NCBI RefSeq assembly: GCF_900090245.1
Contig: NZ_FMDN01000007.1
Span: 62,001-126,000 of the forward strand
Direction: 5' to 3'
Source of the DNA: Micromonospora halophytica
GTDB lineage: Bacteria > Actinomycetota > Actinomycetes > Mycobacteriales > Micromonosporaceae
Length of the DNA: 64,000 bases
Part shown: positions 16,822-25,564 of the stretch, piece after piece
Numbering within the stretch: the first letter of the stretch is position 1
Layout of the letters: each line of letters opens with the position of its first letter
The notes under the pieces: model-generated
Told to the model about the DNA's origin: nothing
Seen by the model: the letters and a program-made list of their open reading frames with translations, nothing else
Database searches by the model: none
Position numbers and translations under genes: made by a program

Positions 16822-17841
16822 ATGTCCACACCGCCGGTCGACCCCTGGTCCACGCAGCCGGAGCCCGGATCGTTCCCGCCCCCGCACCAGCCCGGCGACT
16901 GGCCGCCGGGCATGCATCCGGGCGCCCAGCCGCCGCCGACGCAGGCATGGCCGCAGGTCCCGCAGCAGGGCGGTCACCACGAGCCCACCCAGGTGTACGG
17001 CGGCTACCCGCCCGCCCCGCAGCCCACCTCGCCGTACCCGGCGTACCAGCCGGGGCAGGCGGGCGTCCAGCCGCCGGTGTCGCCGGCCGGGTACCCGGGC
17101 GCGCAGCCGGCCGGGTACCCGGCGGTGCCGCCGGACGGCTTCGCCGGGGCTCCGGCGTACGGCCTGCCGCCCGCCCCGCCGCCCCAGAAGTCCCGGATGG
17201 GGTTGATCCTCTCGCTGGGCCTCGTCGGGCTGCTGGTGCTCTGTTTCGGCGGGGGCGGGCTGGCGTACGTGGCCCTCTCCGGCGACGACAAGAAGCCGAC
17301 CCCCACCCCGTCCCTGGGCACCACGACCAGCTCCGAGCCGGAGCCGAGCCCGTCGGAGTCCGAGGAGGAGATCGAGCCGACCCCGGAGATCCGCCTGGTC
17401 ACCCCGAGGACCCTCGCCGGTCGGGCGAAGAACACCGAGCCGCAGCTGCGCCGGATCGCCGACGAGATGGTCCGGGACATGAAGAGCGACGTCACCAACG
17501 AGACCGGCGCGGTGGGCGCCTTCTACGGCAGCGCCGCCAGGCGGAACATGGTGATGATCTCCGGCGTCTCCGGCCCGGTCCTCTTCCCGGAGAAGGAGCT
17601 CGACGACGCGGTCAAGAGCCTCTCCAGCTCCCTGTCGGTCAAGAAGGTCGCCTCGATCAGCCCCGGGCCGCTGGGCGGGGTGGCCAAGTGCGGCGACGGC
17701 AAGAGTTCCGGCATCGCGCTCGGCGTCTGCGTCTGGGCCGACGAGGGCAGCGTCGGCCTGATCGTGATGTTCTTCTCCTCCGCGGCCAAGGCCAAGGCCG
17801 AGTTCGCCACCATCCGGGGCCAGGTCGAGAAGCGGTCCTGA
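16822..17841 (+). CDS. Pro-rich single-pass membrane protein, unknown function
   Basis: A 339-residue protein with a cytoplasmic Pro/Gln/Tyr-rich region (1-125, repeated PAGYPGAQPAGYPA-like motifs), one membrane segment (about 132-153, LILSLGLVGLLVLCFGGGGL), a Pro/Ser/Glu extracellular linker and a small globular extracellular domain (about 195-339). That domain contains two cysteines (CGDGKSSGIALGVCVW), likely a disulfide. This layout is common in actinomycetes but I do not recognise the ectodomain family. ATG 16822 follows GGAG. A TACCAT box at about 16785 could be the -10. Confidence 0.8.
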   Translation: MSTPPVDPWSTQPEPGSFPPPHQPGDWPPGMHPGAQPPPTQAWPQVPQQGGHHEPTQVYGGYPPAPQPTSPYPAYQPGQAGVQPPVSPAGYPGAQPAGYPAVPPDGFAGAPAYGLPPAPPPQKSRMGLILSLGLVGLLVLCFGGGGLAYVALSGDDKKPTPTPSLGTTTSSEPEPSPSESEEEIEPTPEIRLVTPRTLAGRAKNTEPQLRRIADEMVRDMKSDVTNETGAVGAFYGSAARRNMVMISGVSGPVLFPEKELDDAVKSLSSSLSVKKVASISPGPLGGVAKCGDGKSSGIALGVCVWADEGSVGLIVMFFSSAAKAKAEFATIRGQVEKRS

Positions 17842-17878
17842 CGGACGAGGTCGCAGGTCGCGGCGGCCGTGGCGTCCC

Positions 17879-17917
17879 CTGTGGACGACTGCGGTCGCCG
17901 GGACCGGGTGTCCACAG
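17879..17917 (+). terminator. Weak inverted repeat
   Basis: CTGTGGAC at 17879-17886 and GTCCACAG at 17910-17917 are exact 8-bp arms with a 23-base GC-rich loop, about 40 bases after the preceding stop codon. A weak terminator or a site is equally possible. Confidence 0.35.
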
Positions 17918-18019
17918 TGCAGGACGCCTCGTCGTTGTCGTTCCGCAGGTGCGGCGCCACTGTCGTCTCGCCTGCGGGACGCCCTCCCGGCTGATCCAGC
18001 ACCGCACGGACAGAGCGAC

Positions 18020-18047
18020 TAACGTGGACATCCAACGTAGTCGATGT
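18020..18047 (+). promoter_or_regulatory. Putative promoter/operator of the NACHT gene
   Basis: A TAACGT box (18020-18025) is followed by ACATC (18028-18032) and GATGT (18043-18047), which form short inverted arms, and by a repeated AACGT. The whole lies 17-44 bases before the start at 18064. Confidence 0.35.
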
Positions 18048-18063
18048 AAAGAGGGTGCGAGTC

Positions 18064-20145
18064 GTGCGCTGGCGGCCATCGGCGATTGGGAAGGCTGCGC
18101 TGCCCTTCTCCTCCGCACTGGTCTCAGGTCTGCTCGTCGAAACCCTGAACCTGCCCGGATGGTGGTTGTGGATCCTGGTCCCGGCAACCGTGGTGCTCAC
18201 CTGGCTCATGATCTGGGAGGCGTTGCGGCGCATGGAAGCTCCCGGGCCTCCCACCGTCTCCGGCCTGCCTGAGCTGGCCGACAGCCTGGCTGTCGCGGCA
18301 AACAACGAGTGGGAACGGGAGCAGGCGCAGCATCGGTCCGACGACCCGCTGCCCCTGCCGGTGTCGTGGCATCCGGCCGAGCAACGCCTGGTCGACCAGC
18401 CGGCGAACGTGCACGGGACGCGGCTGGGTGGTCGCGTGCCCAGGTTGAACCTCGCCGGCAAGCTGAGCGAGATTGCCAAGGTCTATGCCCGGATCCCGTC
18501 CGGGCGGCTGGTGATCCTCGGCAAGGCCGGGTCCGGCAAGACAGTCCTCGCCGGCAGGTTGCTCGGCCAGATCCTCAACGACCGCCAACCCGGTGAACGA
18601 GTGCCGCTGATGTTTGGTCTCCATTCATGGGACCCCAAGTCGGATCTGACGATTTGGCTCGCCGAACAGCTCTCGCGGCGCTATCCCGCGCTGTCTGTCC
18701 CCTTCGAGGGAGCGATCAACCTCGACGGGCGGACCAGCCGGGCAGCGGCATTGGTGCACGCCGGCCTGATCCTGCCGATCCTCGACGGCTTCGACGAGAT
18801 CAACCCCGGGCTGCACGAGCAGGCAATGCGGCAACTCAACAAGACCACGAGGCTTCCGCTCATCCTGATCAGCCGCCGCGACGAGTACAAGAGAGCCGTC
18901 AAACGGACCGATGTGCTCTCCCGCGCTGAGGGCATCATGCTCGACGACCTCGAACTGAGGACCGTGGCCGAATATCTGCCTCGCACCACCAACCGCCTCG
19001 TGCCCGGCACCGAGAACGGGATCTGGCAACCGGTCCTCACCCGGCTGGGCGAGCAGCCCGACGACCCCGCTGCGGCGATGCTCCGGCAGGTCTTGCGGAC
19101 CCCCTTGATGGTTTTCCTGGCTCGCGCCATCTACTCCGACACGCCGCCGAACGACCCAGCCGAACTCCTTGACACGCAGAGGTTTCCGACGCAGGAGGCG
19201 GTCGAGGAGCACCTGGTAGCCGCCTATGTCCCGTCTGCCTACCACAAGCAGTCGACCTCCGGCCAGAATTGGCACCCCGACCGGGCACAGAGGTGGCTGG
19301 CCCATCTCGCCGCCCACCTCGAAACCCAGAAAGCCACCGATCTGACCTGGTGGCAACTGCGCGACAGCATTCCCCTACGAGAGCGGGTCCGCTTCCTGGA
19401 CTGGGGCTGGCTCGTGGCACTGGTCGTGGCTGCCATGGCGACCGGGGTCGCGACCGGCAGTCCAGCTATCGCGATCTTCTTCATGCTCCTCCCGGGGAAC
19501 CTTCTCGTGATCAGCCAGATGCACTGGATCCGGGACAAGCCTTCCGTCCCGCAGACCAGACGCGTCCAGCTCAACCTCCGCGAGCTGCTCTTCGCGCTAT
19601 CGTCCGGAGCGATGGCCGGGATCCCGGCGGGACTGTTCCTGTTCGGCGTAGCGTCCGACGCCGTGATCGGACTCGTGACCGGGATTGCGGTCGGGGCCGC
19701 CGTGACGCTCGGGATCACCTTCGGCATTCCACGCCCGCTCGACCAGACCTGGGCGGTCAGCGTCGCCGATTCGCTGTCCGCCGATCGTTCCTACACCCTT
19801 CGCCGGGCGCTTCTGGGCGGAGCCGGAATCATGCTCGCGGTTGGTGTCGTTGTCGGCGGCGCCTTCGGACATGGCCCTGCCGCTGGTGTGGTCGCGGGCC
19901 TCATGACAGCGCTCGTGATCGGTCCTGCGCTGATCCTGCCCTGCGCCTGGGGCCAATGGCTGCTGCTGGTGAGGGGTTATCTGGCGTTCACCCGTCGCCT
20001 GCCCTGGCGATCAGTCGCATTCCTGCAGGACGCCTGCAAGCGCGGCATCCTGCGCCAAGTCGGTGCCGTCTACCAATTCCGGCACAGCCGACTGCAAACC
20101 TACCTGGCCCAGCAGCACCCCTCGCGAGCTGCGCCAACGTCATGA
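18064..20145 (+). CDS. Membrane-bound NACHT-type NTPase
   Basis: A protein of about 693 residues of the NACHT branch of STAND NTPases. An N-terminal membrane segment (about 30-52, LPGWWLWILVPATVVLTWLM) precedes the NTPase domain: Walker A LVILGKAGSGKTVLAGRLLG (about 150-170), Walker B LILPILDGFDEI (about 235-246) and LPLILISRRDEY (sensor-like). The C-terminal half has about six more membrane segments and ends in FRHSRLQTYLAQQHP, a motif I associate with NACHT helical domains. No effector domain is visible. GTG 18064 is preferred because AAAGAGG lies nine bases upstream; GTG 18055 has no spacing. Codon use is visibly less GC-biased than in neighbours, suggesting transfer. A role in phage defence or signalling is inference. 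Confidence 0.82.
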   Translation: MRWRPSAIGKAALPFSSALVSGLLVETLNLPGWWLWILVPATVVLTWLMIWEALRRMEAPGPPTVSGLPELADSLAVAANNEWEREQAQHRSDDPLPLPVSWHPAEQRLVDQPANVHGTRLGGRVPRLNLAGKLSEIAKVYARIPSGRLVILGKAGSGKTVLAGRLLGQILNDRQPGERVPLMFGLHSWDPKSDLTIWLAEQLSRRYPALSVPFEGAINLDGRTSRAAALVHAGLILPILDGFDEINPGLHEQAMRQLNKTTRLPLILISRRDEYKRAVKRTDVLSRAEGIMLDDLELRTVAEYLPRTTNRLVPGTENGIWQPVLTRLGEQPDDPAAAMLRQVLRTPLMVFLARAIYSDTPPNDPAELLDTQRFPTQEAVEEHLVAAYVPSAYHKQSTSGQNWHPDRAQRWLAHLAAHLETQKATDLTWWQLRDSIPLRERVRFLDWGWLVALVVAAMATGVATGSPAIAIFFMLLPGNLLVISQMHWIRDKPSVPQTRRVQLNLRELLFALSSGAMAGIPAGLFLFGVASDAVIGLVTGIAVGAAVTLGITFGIPRPLDQTWAVSVADSLSADRSYTLRRALLGGAGIMLAVGVVVGGAFGHGPAAGVVAGLMTALVIGPALILPCAWGQWLLLVRGYLAFTRRLPWRSVAFLQDACKRGILRQVGAVYQFRHSRLQTYLAQQHPSRAAPTS

Positions 20146-20331
20146 CCTCACCGCTTGGCCGATCAGGGCATCGATGAGCTACGCGCGTCCGCACCCACCC
20201 GGGTGACCGAACCCGAACTGCGGCGACCTCCGCAATCACGGGCGTCACCAGCGTGAGCCTCGGCCTCTGGGCACGACCGCCCAACCACGGCACGGGCGCC
20301 CGCCTGGGCCGCGCCATGGCCGTTACGCGTC

Positions 20332-20361
20332 GCGCCCACCCCCAGGAACGGGGGTGGGCGC
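20332..20361. terminator. Bidirectional terminator
   Basis: GCGCCCACCCCC at 20332-20343 and GGGGGTGGGCGC at 20350-20361 form a perfect 12-bp stem with a 6-base AGGAAC loop, between the convergent NACHT and VOC genes. Confidence 0.8.
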
Positions 20362-20374
20362 CAGCCCCTGTCTG

Positions 20375-20761
20375 TCAGCCGGCGGTGGCCGCCCGCTCGG
20401 CGGCGCTGCGCAGCACGCAGAACTCGTTGCCCTCCGGGTCGGCCAGCACCGCCCAGCCGGAGCCGTCCGCCCGGCGGTGGTCGGCCACCAGGACAGCGCC
20501 GACGCCGAGCAGCCGCTCGACCTCCTCGTCCCGGGTCCGGTCGGTGGGTTCGAGGTCCAGGTGCAGGCGGTTCTTCACCGTCTTGCCCTCCGGCACGGCC
20601 AGGAAGAGCAGCTCCGGCCCGCCCGGCGGCAGCAGCCTCGCCTCCGGGTCACCGGGGAAGTCCTCCGGCTGACGGGGGCACTCGAAGACCTGGGCCCAGA
20701 AGCCAGCCAGGGCGTACGTGTCGCGGCAGTCGATGCCGACGTTGTGGATCCGTGCACTCAC
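20375..20761 (-). CDS. VOC (glyoxalase-like) family protein
   Basis: A 128-residue vicinal-oxygen-chelate fold protein. It begins VSARIHNVGIDCRDTYALAG, has LHLDLEPTDRTRDEEVERL with a metal-ligand-like His, and ends VLADPEGNEFCVLRS, a glyoxalase superfamily hallmark. Substrate unknown; possible roles are antibiotic resistance or methylglyoxal-type chemistry. The GTG at 20761 has GGAGG seven bases upstream. Longer readings to 20863 lack an RBS and would overlap a separate 14-codon leader reading frame. Confidence 0.85.
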   Translation of the reverse strand: MSARIHNVGIDCRDTYALAGFWAQVFECPRQPEDFPGDPEARLLPPGGPELLFLAVPEGKTVKNRLHLDLEPTDRTRDEEVERLLGVGAVLVADHRRADGSGWAVLADPEGNEFCVLRSAAERAATAG

Positions 20762-20786
20762 GGTGGTTCCTCCGCAGATGGATGAA

Positions 20787-20833
20787 CGCGCCCCGCGTGA
20801 GTGGGATGTCAGCGGCGGACCGGGCGGGGCGCG
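20787..20833 (-). promoter_or_regulatory. Hairpin in the VOC gene leader
   Basis: CGCGCCCCGC at 20787-20796 and GCGGGGCGCG at 20824-20833 are perfect 10-bp arms. The distal arm lies in the end of the short leader reading frame, as expected of an attenuator. Confidence 0.4.
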
Positions 20834-20853
20834 GTGATCGACATGGTGGACAT
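20809..20853 (-). CDS. Possible 14-residue leader peptide (MSTMSITAPRPVRR)
   Basis: GGAGG at 20863-20867 lies nine bases before ATG 20853. The frame runs for 14 codons and ends at TGA 20809-20811, and a second RBS then starts the VOC gene 47 bases downstream. The short Arg/Pro-rich product plus the overlapping hairpin resembles a translational attenuator. There is no independent proof that it is translated. Confidence 0.4.
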   Translation of the reverse strand: MSTMSITAPRPVRR

Positions 20854-20933
20854 GGGACCGCACCTCCTCTCGCCCGTCGGGCTGACTCCGGCGATCATGT
20901 CAGCGATCCGCCCTGCCGCACAAGGGACTCCGC

Positions 20934-22082
20934 TCACGTCGCGGCGGCGGTGTCCGCCGCCGGCAGCGTGACCGTCACCTCCAGGCCCCCACCACGCTGG
21001 GCGACGACCTGCACGTTCCCGCCGTGCGCGTCACAGACCGCCCGGACGATGGAGAGCCCCAGCCCGGAGCCGCGGGCACCGGTCCGCTCCCGGCCACCCC
21101 GCCGGAACGGCTCGAACAGCCCTGGCACGTCGGCCTGGTCCACCTCGAACCCGGTGTTGCGGACCACCAGCCAGGACGTCCGCCCGTCGGTGCCGGTACG
21201 CACCAAGAGCCGGCCGTGCAGGTGGTTGTAGCGGACCGCGTTCTCGATCAGGTTGCCGGCCAACCGGTCGAGCAGGCCCGGATCGCCGATGACCGGGGCC
21301 GGCTTGAGCGAGGTCTGCACCCGCAGCCCGATCCGCTCCACCTCCCGGGACATCGCCGACAGCGCGTTGGCCGTACCGGTGGCCAGGTCACACTCGGTGC
21401 GGCGGGCGAGCCCGCGCCCGGCCTGGGCCTCGCTGCGGGCCAGCACCAGCAGCGCGTCGACCAGCCCGTTGGCCCGTTCGGAGGCGTCGCGGACCACGGT
21501 GGCCATCCGGCGGTACTCGGCAGTGTCCGCCTCACCGTCGCTGAGCGTCACATCGATCTCGGTCCGCATCACCGCGAGCGGGGTACGCAGCTCGTGCGAG
21601 GCGTTGGCCACGAAGCGTTTCTGCGCCTCGAAGGCGGCGGTGATCCGATCCAGCATCGCGTCGAAGGTTCGGGCCAGCTCGGCGACCTCGTCGTCCGCCC
21701 CGGACCAGCCGATCCGCTGGTCGAGGGTGGCCTCGCCGAGCCGGCGGGCGGTGGCGGTCACCTGATGCAGCGGACGCAGCGCCCGACCGGCCACCAGGTA
21801 CGCCCCGGCGACCCCCACCACGCTGATCGCCAGCAGCGCGATCAGCCCCTTGACCAGCAGCTCCTGGGAGGCGGCGTCGACCAGTTGACGCTGCCAGACG
21901 TCGGCGTCGAGGGACCGGCCGTCGGCCAGCAGCACGGTGGTGCCGGGGCGCAGCTCGTCGCTGGGGCGCAACGCATCGCGGACCAGCAGCCAGGCCAGCA
22001 CCACCAGGATCGCGCCCGCGCCGACCAGCAGCACCCCGTTCAGCAGGGTCAGCCGCAGCCGCAGCGTGGGACGCACGCTCAC
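20934..22082 (-). CDS. Sensor histidine kinase (EnvZ/OmpR class)
   Basis: A 382-residue membrane sensor kinase. It has two membrane segments (about 11-31 and 79-97) around a short extracellular loop, then HAMP (GRALRPLHQVTATARRLGE), the H-box VANASHELRTPLAVM, N-box LIENAVRYN, and G-boxes DVPGLFEPF and GSGLGLSIVRAV. The signal is unknown. GTG 22082 overlaps the TGA of the response regulator gene by four bases, so the two are translated together and form one two-component system. Confidence 0.93.
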   Translation of the reverse strand: MSVRPTLRLRLTLLNGVLLVGAGAILVVLAWLLVRDALRPSDELRPGTTVLLADGRSLDADVWQRQLVDAASQELLVKGLIALLAISVVGVAGAYLVAGRALRPLHQVTATARRLGEATLDQRIGWSGADDEVAELARTFDAMLDRITAAFEAQKRFVANASHELRTPLAVMRTEIDVTLSDGEADTAEYRRMATVVRDASERANGLVDALLVLARSEAQAGRGLARRTECDLATGTANALSAMSREVERIGLRVQTSLKPAPVIGDPGLLDRLAGNLIENAVRYNHLHGRLLVRTGTDGRTSWLVVRNTGFEVDQADVPGLFEPFRRGGRERTGARGSGLGLSIVRAVCDAHGGNVQVVAQRGGGLEVTVTLPAADTAAAT

Positions 22083-22747
22083 GCCACCACCTCCGCCGTG
22101 CGGTAGCCGGCGCCGACCACCGTCTCGATCAGCTGCGGGTCGCCCAGCTTCTTCCGCAGGGTCATCACGGTCACCCGGACGATGGTGGTGAACGGGTCGG
22201 TGTTCGCGTCCCAGACCCGCTCCAGCAGCTCCTCGCTGGAGACCACCGCGCCACGCGCCTTCACCAGCTCGCAGAGGACCCCGAACTCCTTGTTGGTCAG
22301 GTCGACCGGCACGCCGCCCCGGGTGACCACCCGGCGGGCCGGATCGATCACCACGTCGGCGACCTCCAGCACCGGCGGGGCGGCCGGAGTGGCCCGCCGG
22401 CCGAGCGCCTGCACCCGGGCGACCAGCTCGTCGAAGGCGAACGGCTTGGGCAGGTAGTCGTCGGCGCCGAGCCCCAGCCCTTCCACCCGGTCGGCCACGC
22501 TGTCGCTGGCGGTCAGCATCAACACCCGGGTCAACGTGCCGGAGGCGGCCAGCTCGGCGCAGATCTGGTCGCCGTGCATACCGGGCAGGTCCCGGTCCAG
22601 CACCACCACGTCGTACCGGGTGACGAAGGCCGCCTCGTGGCCGGCGTCGCCGTCGTACACCACGTCGACCGCCATCCCGCGCTTGCGCAACCCGCGCGCG
22701 ATCGCGTCGGCGAGGTTCCGCTCGTCCTCGACCACCAGCACCCGCAT
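22079..22747 (-). CDS. OmpR/PhoB-family response regulator
   Basis: A 222-residue response regulator. The receiver domain (1-120) has the acidic pair EDE at 7-9, the phospho-acceptor Asp51 in VVVLDRDLPG, Thr in MLTASDS and Lys in DDYLPKPF. The C-terminal winged helix (about 130-222) has LTNKEFGVLCELVKARG and VRVTVMTLRKKLG. It is the first gene of the pair with the downstream kinase and controls unknown genes. Confidence 0.93.
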   Translation of the reverse strand: MRVLVVEDERNLADAIARGLRKRGMAVDVVYDGDAGHEAAFVTRYDVVVLDRDLPGMHGDQICAELAASGTLTRVLMLTASDSVADRVEGLGLGADDYLPKPFAFDELVARVQALGRRATPAAPPVLEVADVVIDPARRVVTRGGVPVDLTNKEFGVLCELVKARGAVVSSEELLERVWDANTDPFTTIVRVTVMTLRKKLGDPQLIETVVGAGYRTAEVVA

Positions 22748-22880
22748 CCCGACCTCCTCGCCGACCTGACCGACAACCTAGCGCCGGCCGCCAAGCCACC
22801 CGCCACGCACCGCCGCCGTTGCCGACACGGGCCGGGGTACGCGATGCTGCCGTCGTCGATCGTCGAGGACCGGAGGCGCC

Positions 22881-24182
22881 ATGACGGGGCGGGACATCGC
22901 CTACCGGGGTTTCCGGCTCACCGCCGAGGCGTACCCGGGCACCGCCGACGGGGTGCGCGCCACGGCGCACGGGCTGACGCTGACCACCCCCACGCGACGG
23001 CCCGACCCGGACGGCGGGGCCGGCCACCACGAGTGCGGCAGCTGGACCTCTCCCCCGGTGTCCGCCGGCTTCGGCGTACGCGAGATCGTGCCCTCCTGGA
23101 CCGCGCGGACGCCGCCGGGCTGCTGGATCGAGGTGGAGCTGCGCGGCTGGCACGCCGACGCCCCCACCACCGGCTGGTACCGGCTGGCCCGGTGGGCCGA
23201 GGGCGAGGAGCCGGTCCTCCGCTCCTCGGTGCCGGGCCAGCGTGACCCCGACGCCCACGTCGACACGGACACCCTGGTGGTGGGCGCGGCGACGGTGACC
23301 GGCTGGCAGGTCCGGGTGACCCTGCTACGCCCGGAGGGCGTCTCCGCAGCTCCCACGCTGCGCACGGTCGGCGCGGTCGCCTCCGGCCCGCCGGACGAGG
23401 CGAGGGCCGGCCTGACAGGCGACGCGGGGGCCGACGTCGCAGGCGGCCCAGGGGCCGGCACGACGGGCGGCCGGGCAGCCGGCCCGGGGCCCGACGCGAC
23501 GGTGGGGGCCACGGAGACTGCGGGCGGCGACGCGGGTGGGTCGGCGGCGGGGTGGGCGGGCGCGAGCGCCCGGGGCACGGTGCTGGACGTGCCGCGCTTC
23601 TCCCAGCGCCGGCACGCCGGCGGCGAGACACGCTGGGGCGGCGGCGGGGACTCCTGGTGCAGCCCCACCTGCACCTCGATGGTGCTGGCCTGGTGGGGCG
23701 CCTCGCCGCCGGCGCAGCGCTACGCCTGGGTCGACCCGCCCGGCCCCCGGCCGGTGGTGGTGCACGCCGCCGGGCACTGCTACGACCATGCCTACGACGG
23801 GTGCGGCAACTGGTCCTTCAACACCGCGTACGCCGGGCTGCACGGGGTGGAGGCGTTCGTCACCCGGCTGCGCTCGCTGGCCGAGGCGGAGGCGTTCGTG
23901 GCCGCCGGGATCCCGCTGGTGGTCTCCGCCGCGTTCCGGGCCGGCGAGGTGCCCGGGCTGGACTACGACACCCGGGGGCACCTGATGGTGCTGGTCGGCT
24001 TCACCGACGCCGGTGACCCGGTGCTCAACGACCCGTACGCCCCCGACGACGAGTCGGTGCGCCGGACGGTCGACCGGGGCCGGTTCGAGGCCGCCTGGCA
24101 GGGCGGCAGCGGCGGGGCCGCGTACGTGATCCACCCGGCGTCGGCGCCGCTGCCCCCGCCGCCCGTCCAGGCCAACTGGTGA
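22881..24182 (+). CDS. C39-like cysteine peptidase family protein
   Basis: A 433-residue protein. The N-terminal 160 residues form a beta-rich domain (FGVREIVPSWTARTPPGCWI and GWHADAPTTGWYRLARW). A Gly/Ala-rich low-complexity linker follows (about 170-230), then a papain-like C39-type domain starting VPRFSQRRHAGG. The likely nucleophile Cys is in SWCSPTCTSMVLAWWG, the His in DTRGHLMVLVGF and Asp in VLNDPYAPDDE. No signal peptide is visible, so the location is uncertain. The ATG has CGGAGG six bases upstream. Its stop abuts the stop of the convergent beta-propeller gene with no spacer. Confidence 0.82.
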   Translation: MTGRDIAYRGFRLTAEAYPGTADGVRATAHGLTLTTPTRRPDPDGGAGHHECGSWTSPPVSAGFGVREIVPSWTARTPPGCWIEVELRGWHADAPTTGWYRLARWAEGEEPVLRSSVPGQRDPDAHVDTDTLVVGAATVTGWQVRVTLLRPEGVSAAPTLRTVGAVASGPPDEARAGLTGDAGADVAGGPGAGTTGGRAAGPGPDATVGATETAGGDAGGSAAGWAGASARGTVLDVPRFSQRRHAGGETRWGGGGDSWCSPTCTSMVLAWWGASPPAQRYAWVDPPGPRPVVVHAAGHCYDHAYDGCGNWSFNTAYAGLHGVEAFVTRLRSLAEAEAFVAAGIPLVVSAAFRAGEVPGLDYDTRGHLMVLVGFTDAGDPVLNDPYAPDDESVRRTVDRGRFEAAWQGGSGGAAYVIHPASAPLPPPPVQANW

Positions 24183-25478
24183 TCAGTCGGCGAGCCGCCA
24201 GACGCCGTACTCGCCGGTGAGCATCCGGCACAGCAGCACCTTCCGCCCGGCCTGGCAGTTGCCGGAGACGCCGGTGAGCATGTCGAGGCGGTGGACCCGG
24301 CCCCCGGCGACGTCGAGTTCGCCGAACACCAGCCGCCCGGTGCCGGCCGGGCGCACCGCGGTCAGCCGGCCGTCCAGCCGGTCCCAGCCGATCAGGTCCC
24401 AGCTGCCGAGCTCGGCGACGAGCCGGCCGGTCGCCGCGTCGAGGATCGCGAAGGGCTCCTGGAGGCCGGTGCCCCGCCTGCTGACCAGCACCCGGCCGCC
24501 CCGCTCGGTCAGCACCCCGAACCAGTGGGTGGCCCGCCACCGGGTCTCACCGGTCGCCGGGTCGAGCGCGGTGATCCCGCCGGTCCGGCCGACCGCGCAG
24601 ATCAGCCCGCCGCAGGGCTCGAAGTACGCCACCAGGCCGAGCCGGATCTCCCAGCGGCGGTCCAGCTCGGCCAACCCGTACGCGGTGACCAACTCCGCGT
24701 GGTGCCGGACCGTCAGCAGCAGATCACCGACCGGCTGGGCGCGCTGCCGCACGGACAGTTCGCCGGAGCGCAGGTCCCGGCTGACCAGTCGCTGCCCGCT
24801 GCGGGCGTCCCAGACCTCCGCCGGCCCGGTGGACGGGCTGAGCACGATCCGGTCGAGGCCGTCGAGGCCGTCGGGGCCGAAGCGGAAGGTGGTGGACTCC
24901 AGCGGCGTCGGCACCGACCAGCGGACCCGGCCGGTGGCGGGGTCGACGCCGCTGACCGCGGCCGGTCCCTGCCCACCGCGGGTGTAGAGCAGCAGCGGAT
25001 CGCCGGTGCCGGCGAGGCTGCCCGGCAGGTCCCAGCGCGGCCGGCCGGTGGCCACGTCGAAGGCGTAGCTGCGGCCCGCCCCGTCTCTGGGCACGTCCGC
25101 GGTGACCACCAGCACGTCGCCGACGACGTCCGCCGCCGAGCCGCCGCCGAACGGCAGGGACGCCCACCACAGCGGGCTGAGCGGGCCCCGCCCCCGCGTG
25201 GGAACGGCGTACGCGGTCAGCGTCCCCGCCCGGTCCGCCGACTGCTCCGCCGGCGCGATGAGGAAGAGCCGGTCACCGTGGACAAAGGCCGTCGTGGTGG
25301 GGGCGGCCGGCACGGTGAAGAAGGCCGGCTGGTTCGGTGGCGCGGCACCGGCCAGCGACAACAGTGCGACCGCCAGCACCGCGACGATCCGGGTCGGTCG
25401 CCCGACGGCCCGGGGCGGACGCTCACGCGGGTCGGGCACCGGTTCGTCGCGCACGTCGCCCAGGTCGATGAGTGTCAC
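24183..25478 (-). CDS. Membrane-anchored PQQ-like beta-propeller protein
   Basis: A 431-residue protein with a short cytoplasmic tail, one membrane anchor (about 30-46, RIVAVLAVALLSLAGAA) and an extracellular beta-propeller. Blade motifs recur as AFDVATGRPRW, VDPATGRVRW, WDARSGQRL, LDPATGETRW and LDAATGRLV, the outer-strand signature of PQQ-binding-like repeats. Real cofactor binding is doubtful; many actinobacterial homologues are structural or sensory. GTG 25478 has GGGGAGG upstream. It diverges from the large membrane protein gene at 25565. Confidence 0.82.
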   Translation of the reverse strand: MTLIDLGDVRDEPVPDPRERPPRAVGRPTRIVAVLAVALLSLAGAAPPNQPAFFTVPAAPTTTAFVHGDRLFLIAPAEQSADRAGTLTAYAVPTRGRGPLSPLWWASLPFGGGSAADVVGDVLVVTADVPRDGAGRSYAFDVATGRPRWDLPGSLAGTGDPLLLYTRGGQGPAAVSGVDPATGRVRWSVPTPLESTTFRFGPDGLDGLDRIVLSPSTGPAEVWDARSGQRLVSRDLRSGELSVRQRAQPVGDLLLTVRHHAELVTAYGLAELDRRWEIRLGLVAYFEPCGGLICAVGRTGGITALDPATGETRWRATHWFGVLTERGGRVLVSRRGTGLQEPFAILDAATGRLVAELGSWDLIGWDRLDGRLTAVRPAGTGRLVFGELDVAGGRVHRLDMLTGVSGNCQAGRKVLLCRMLTGEYGVWRLAD

Positions 25479-25564
25479 GCCCAGACCTCCCCGCCTCCGC
25501 GTCCCACGCCGCCGCCCCACCGGCCGGCGGGCGCGACCGGTCACCGCCTGTACGATGGCCCGTC

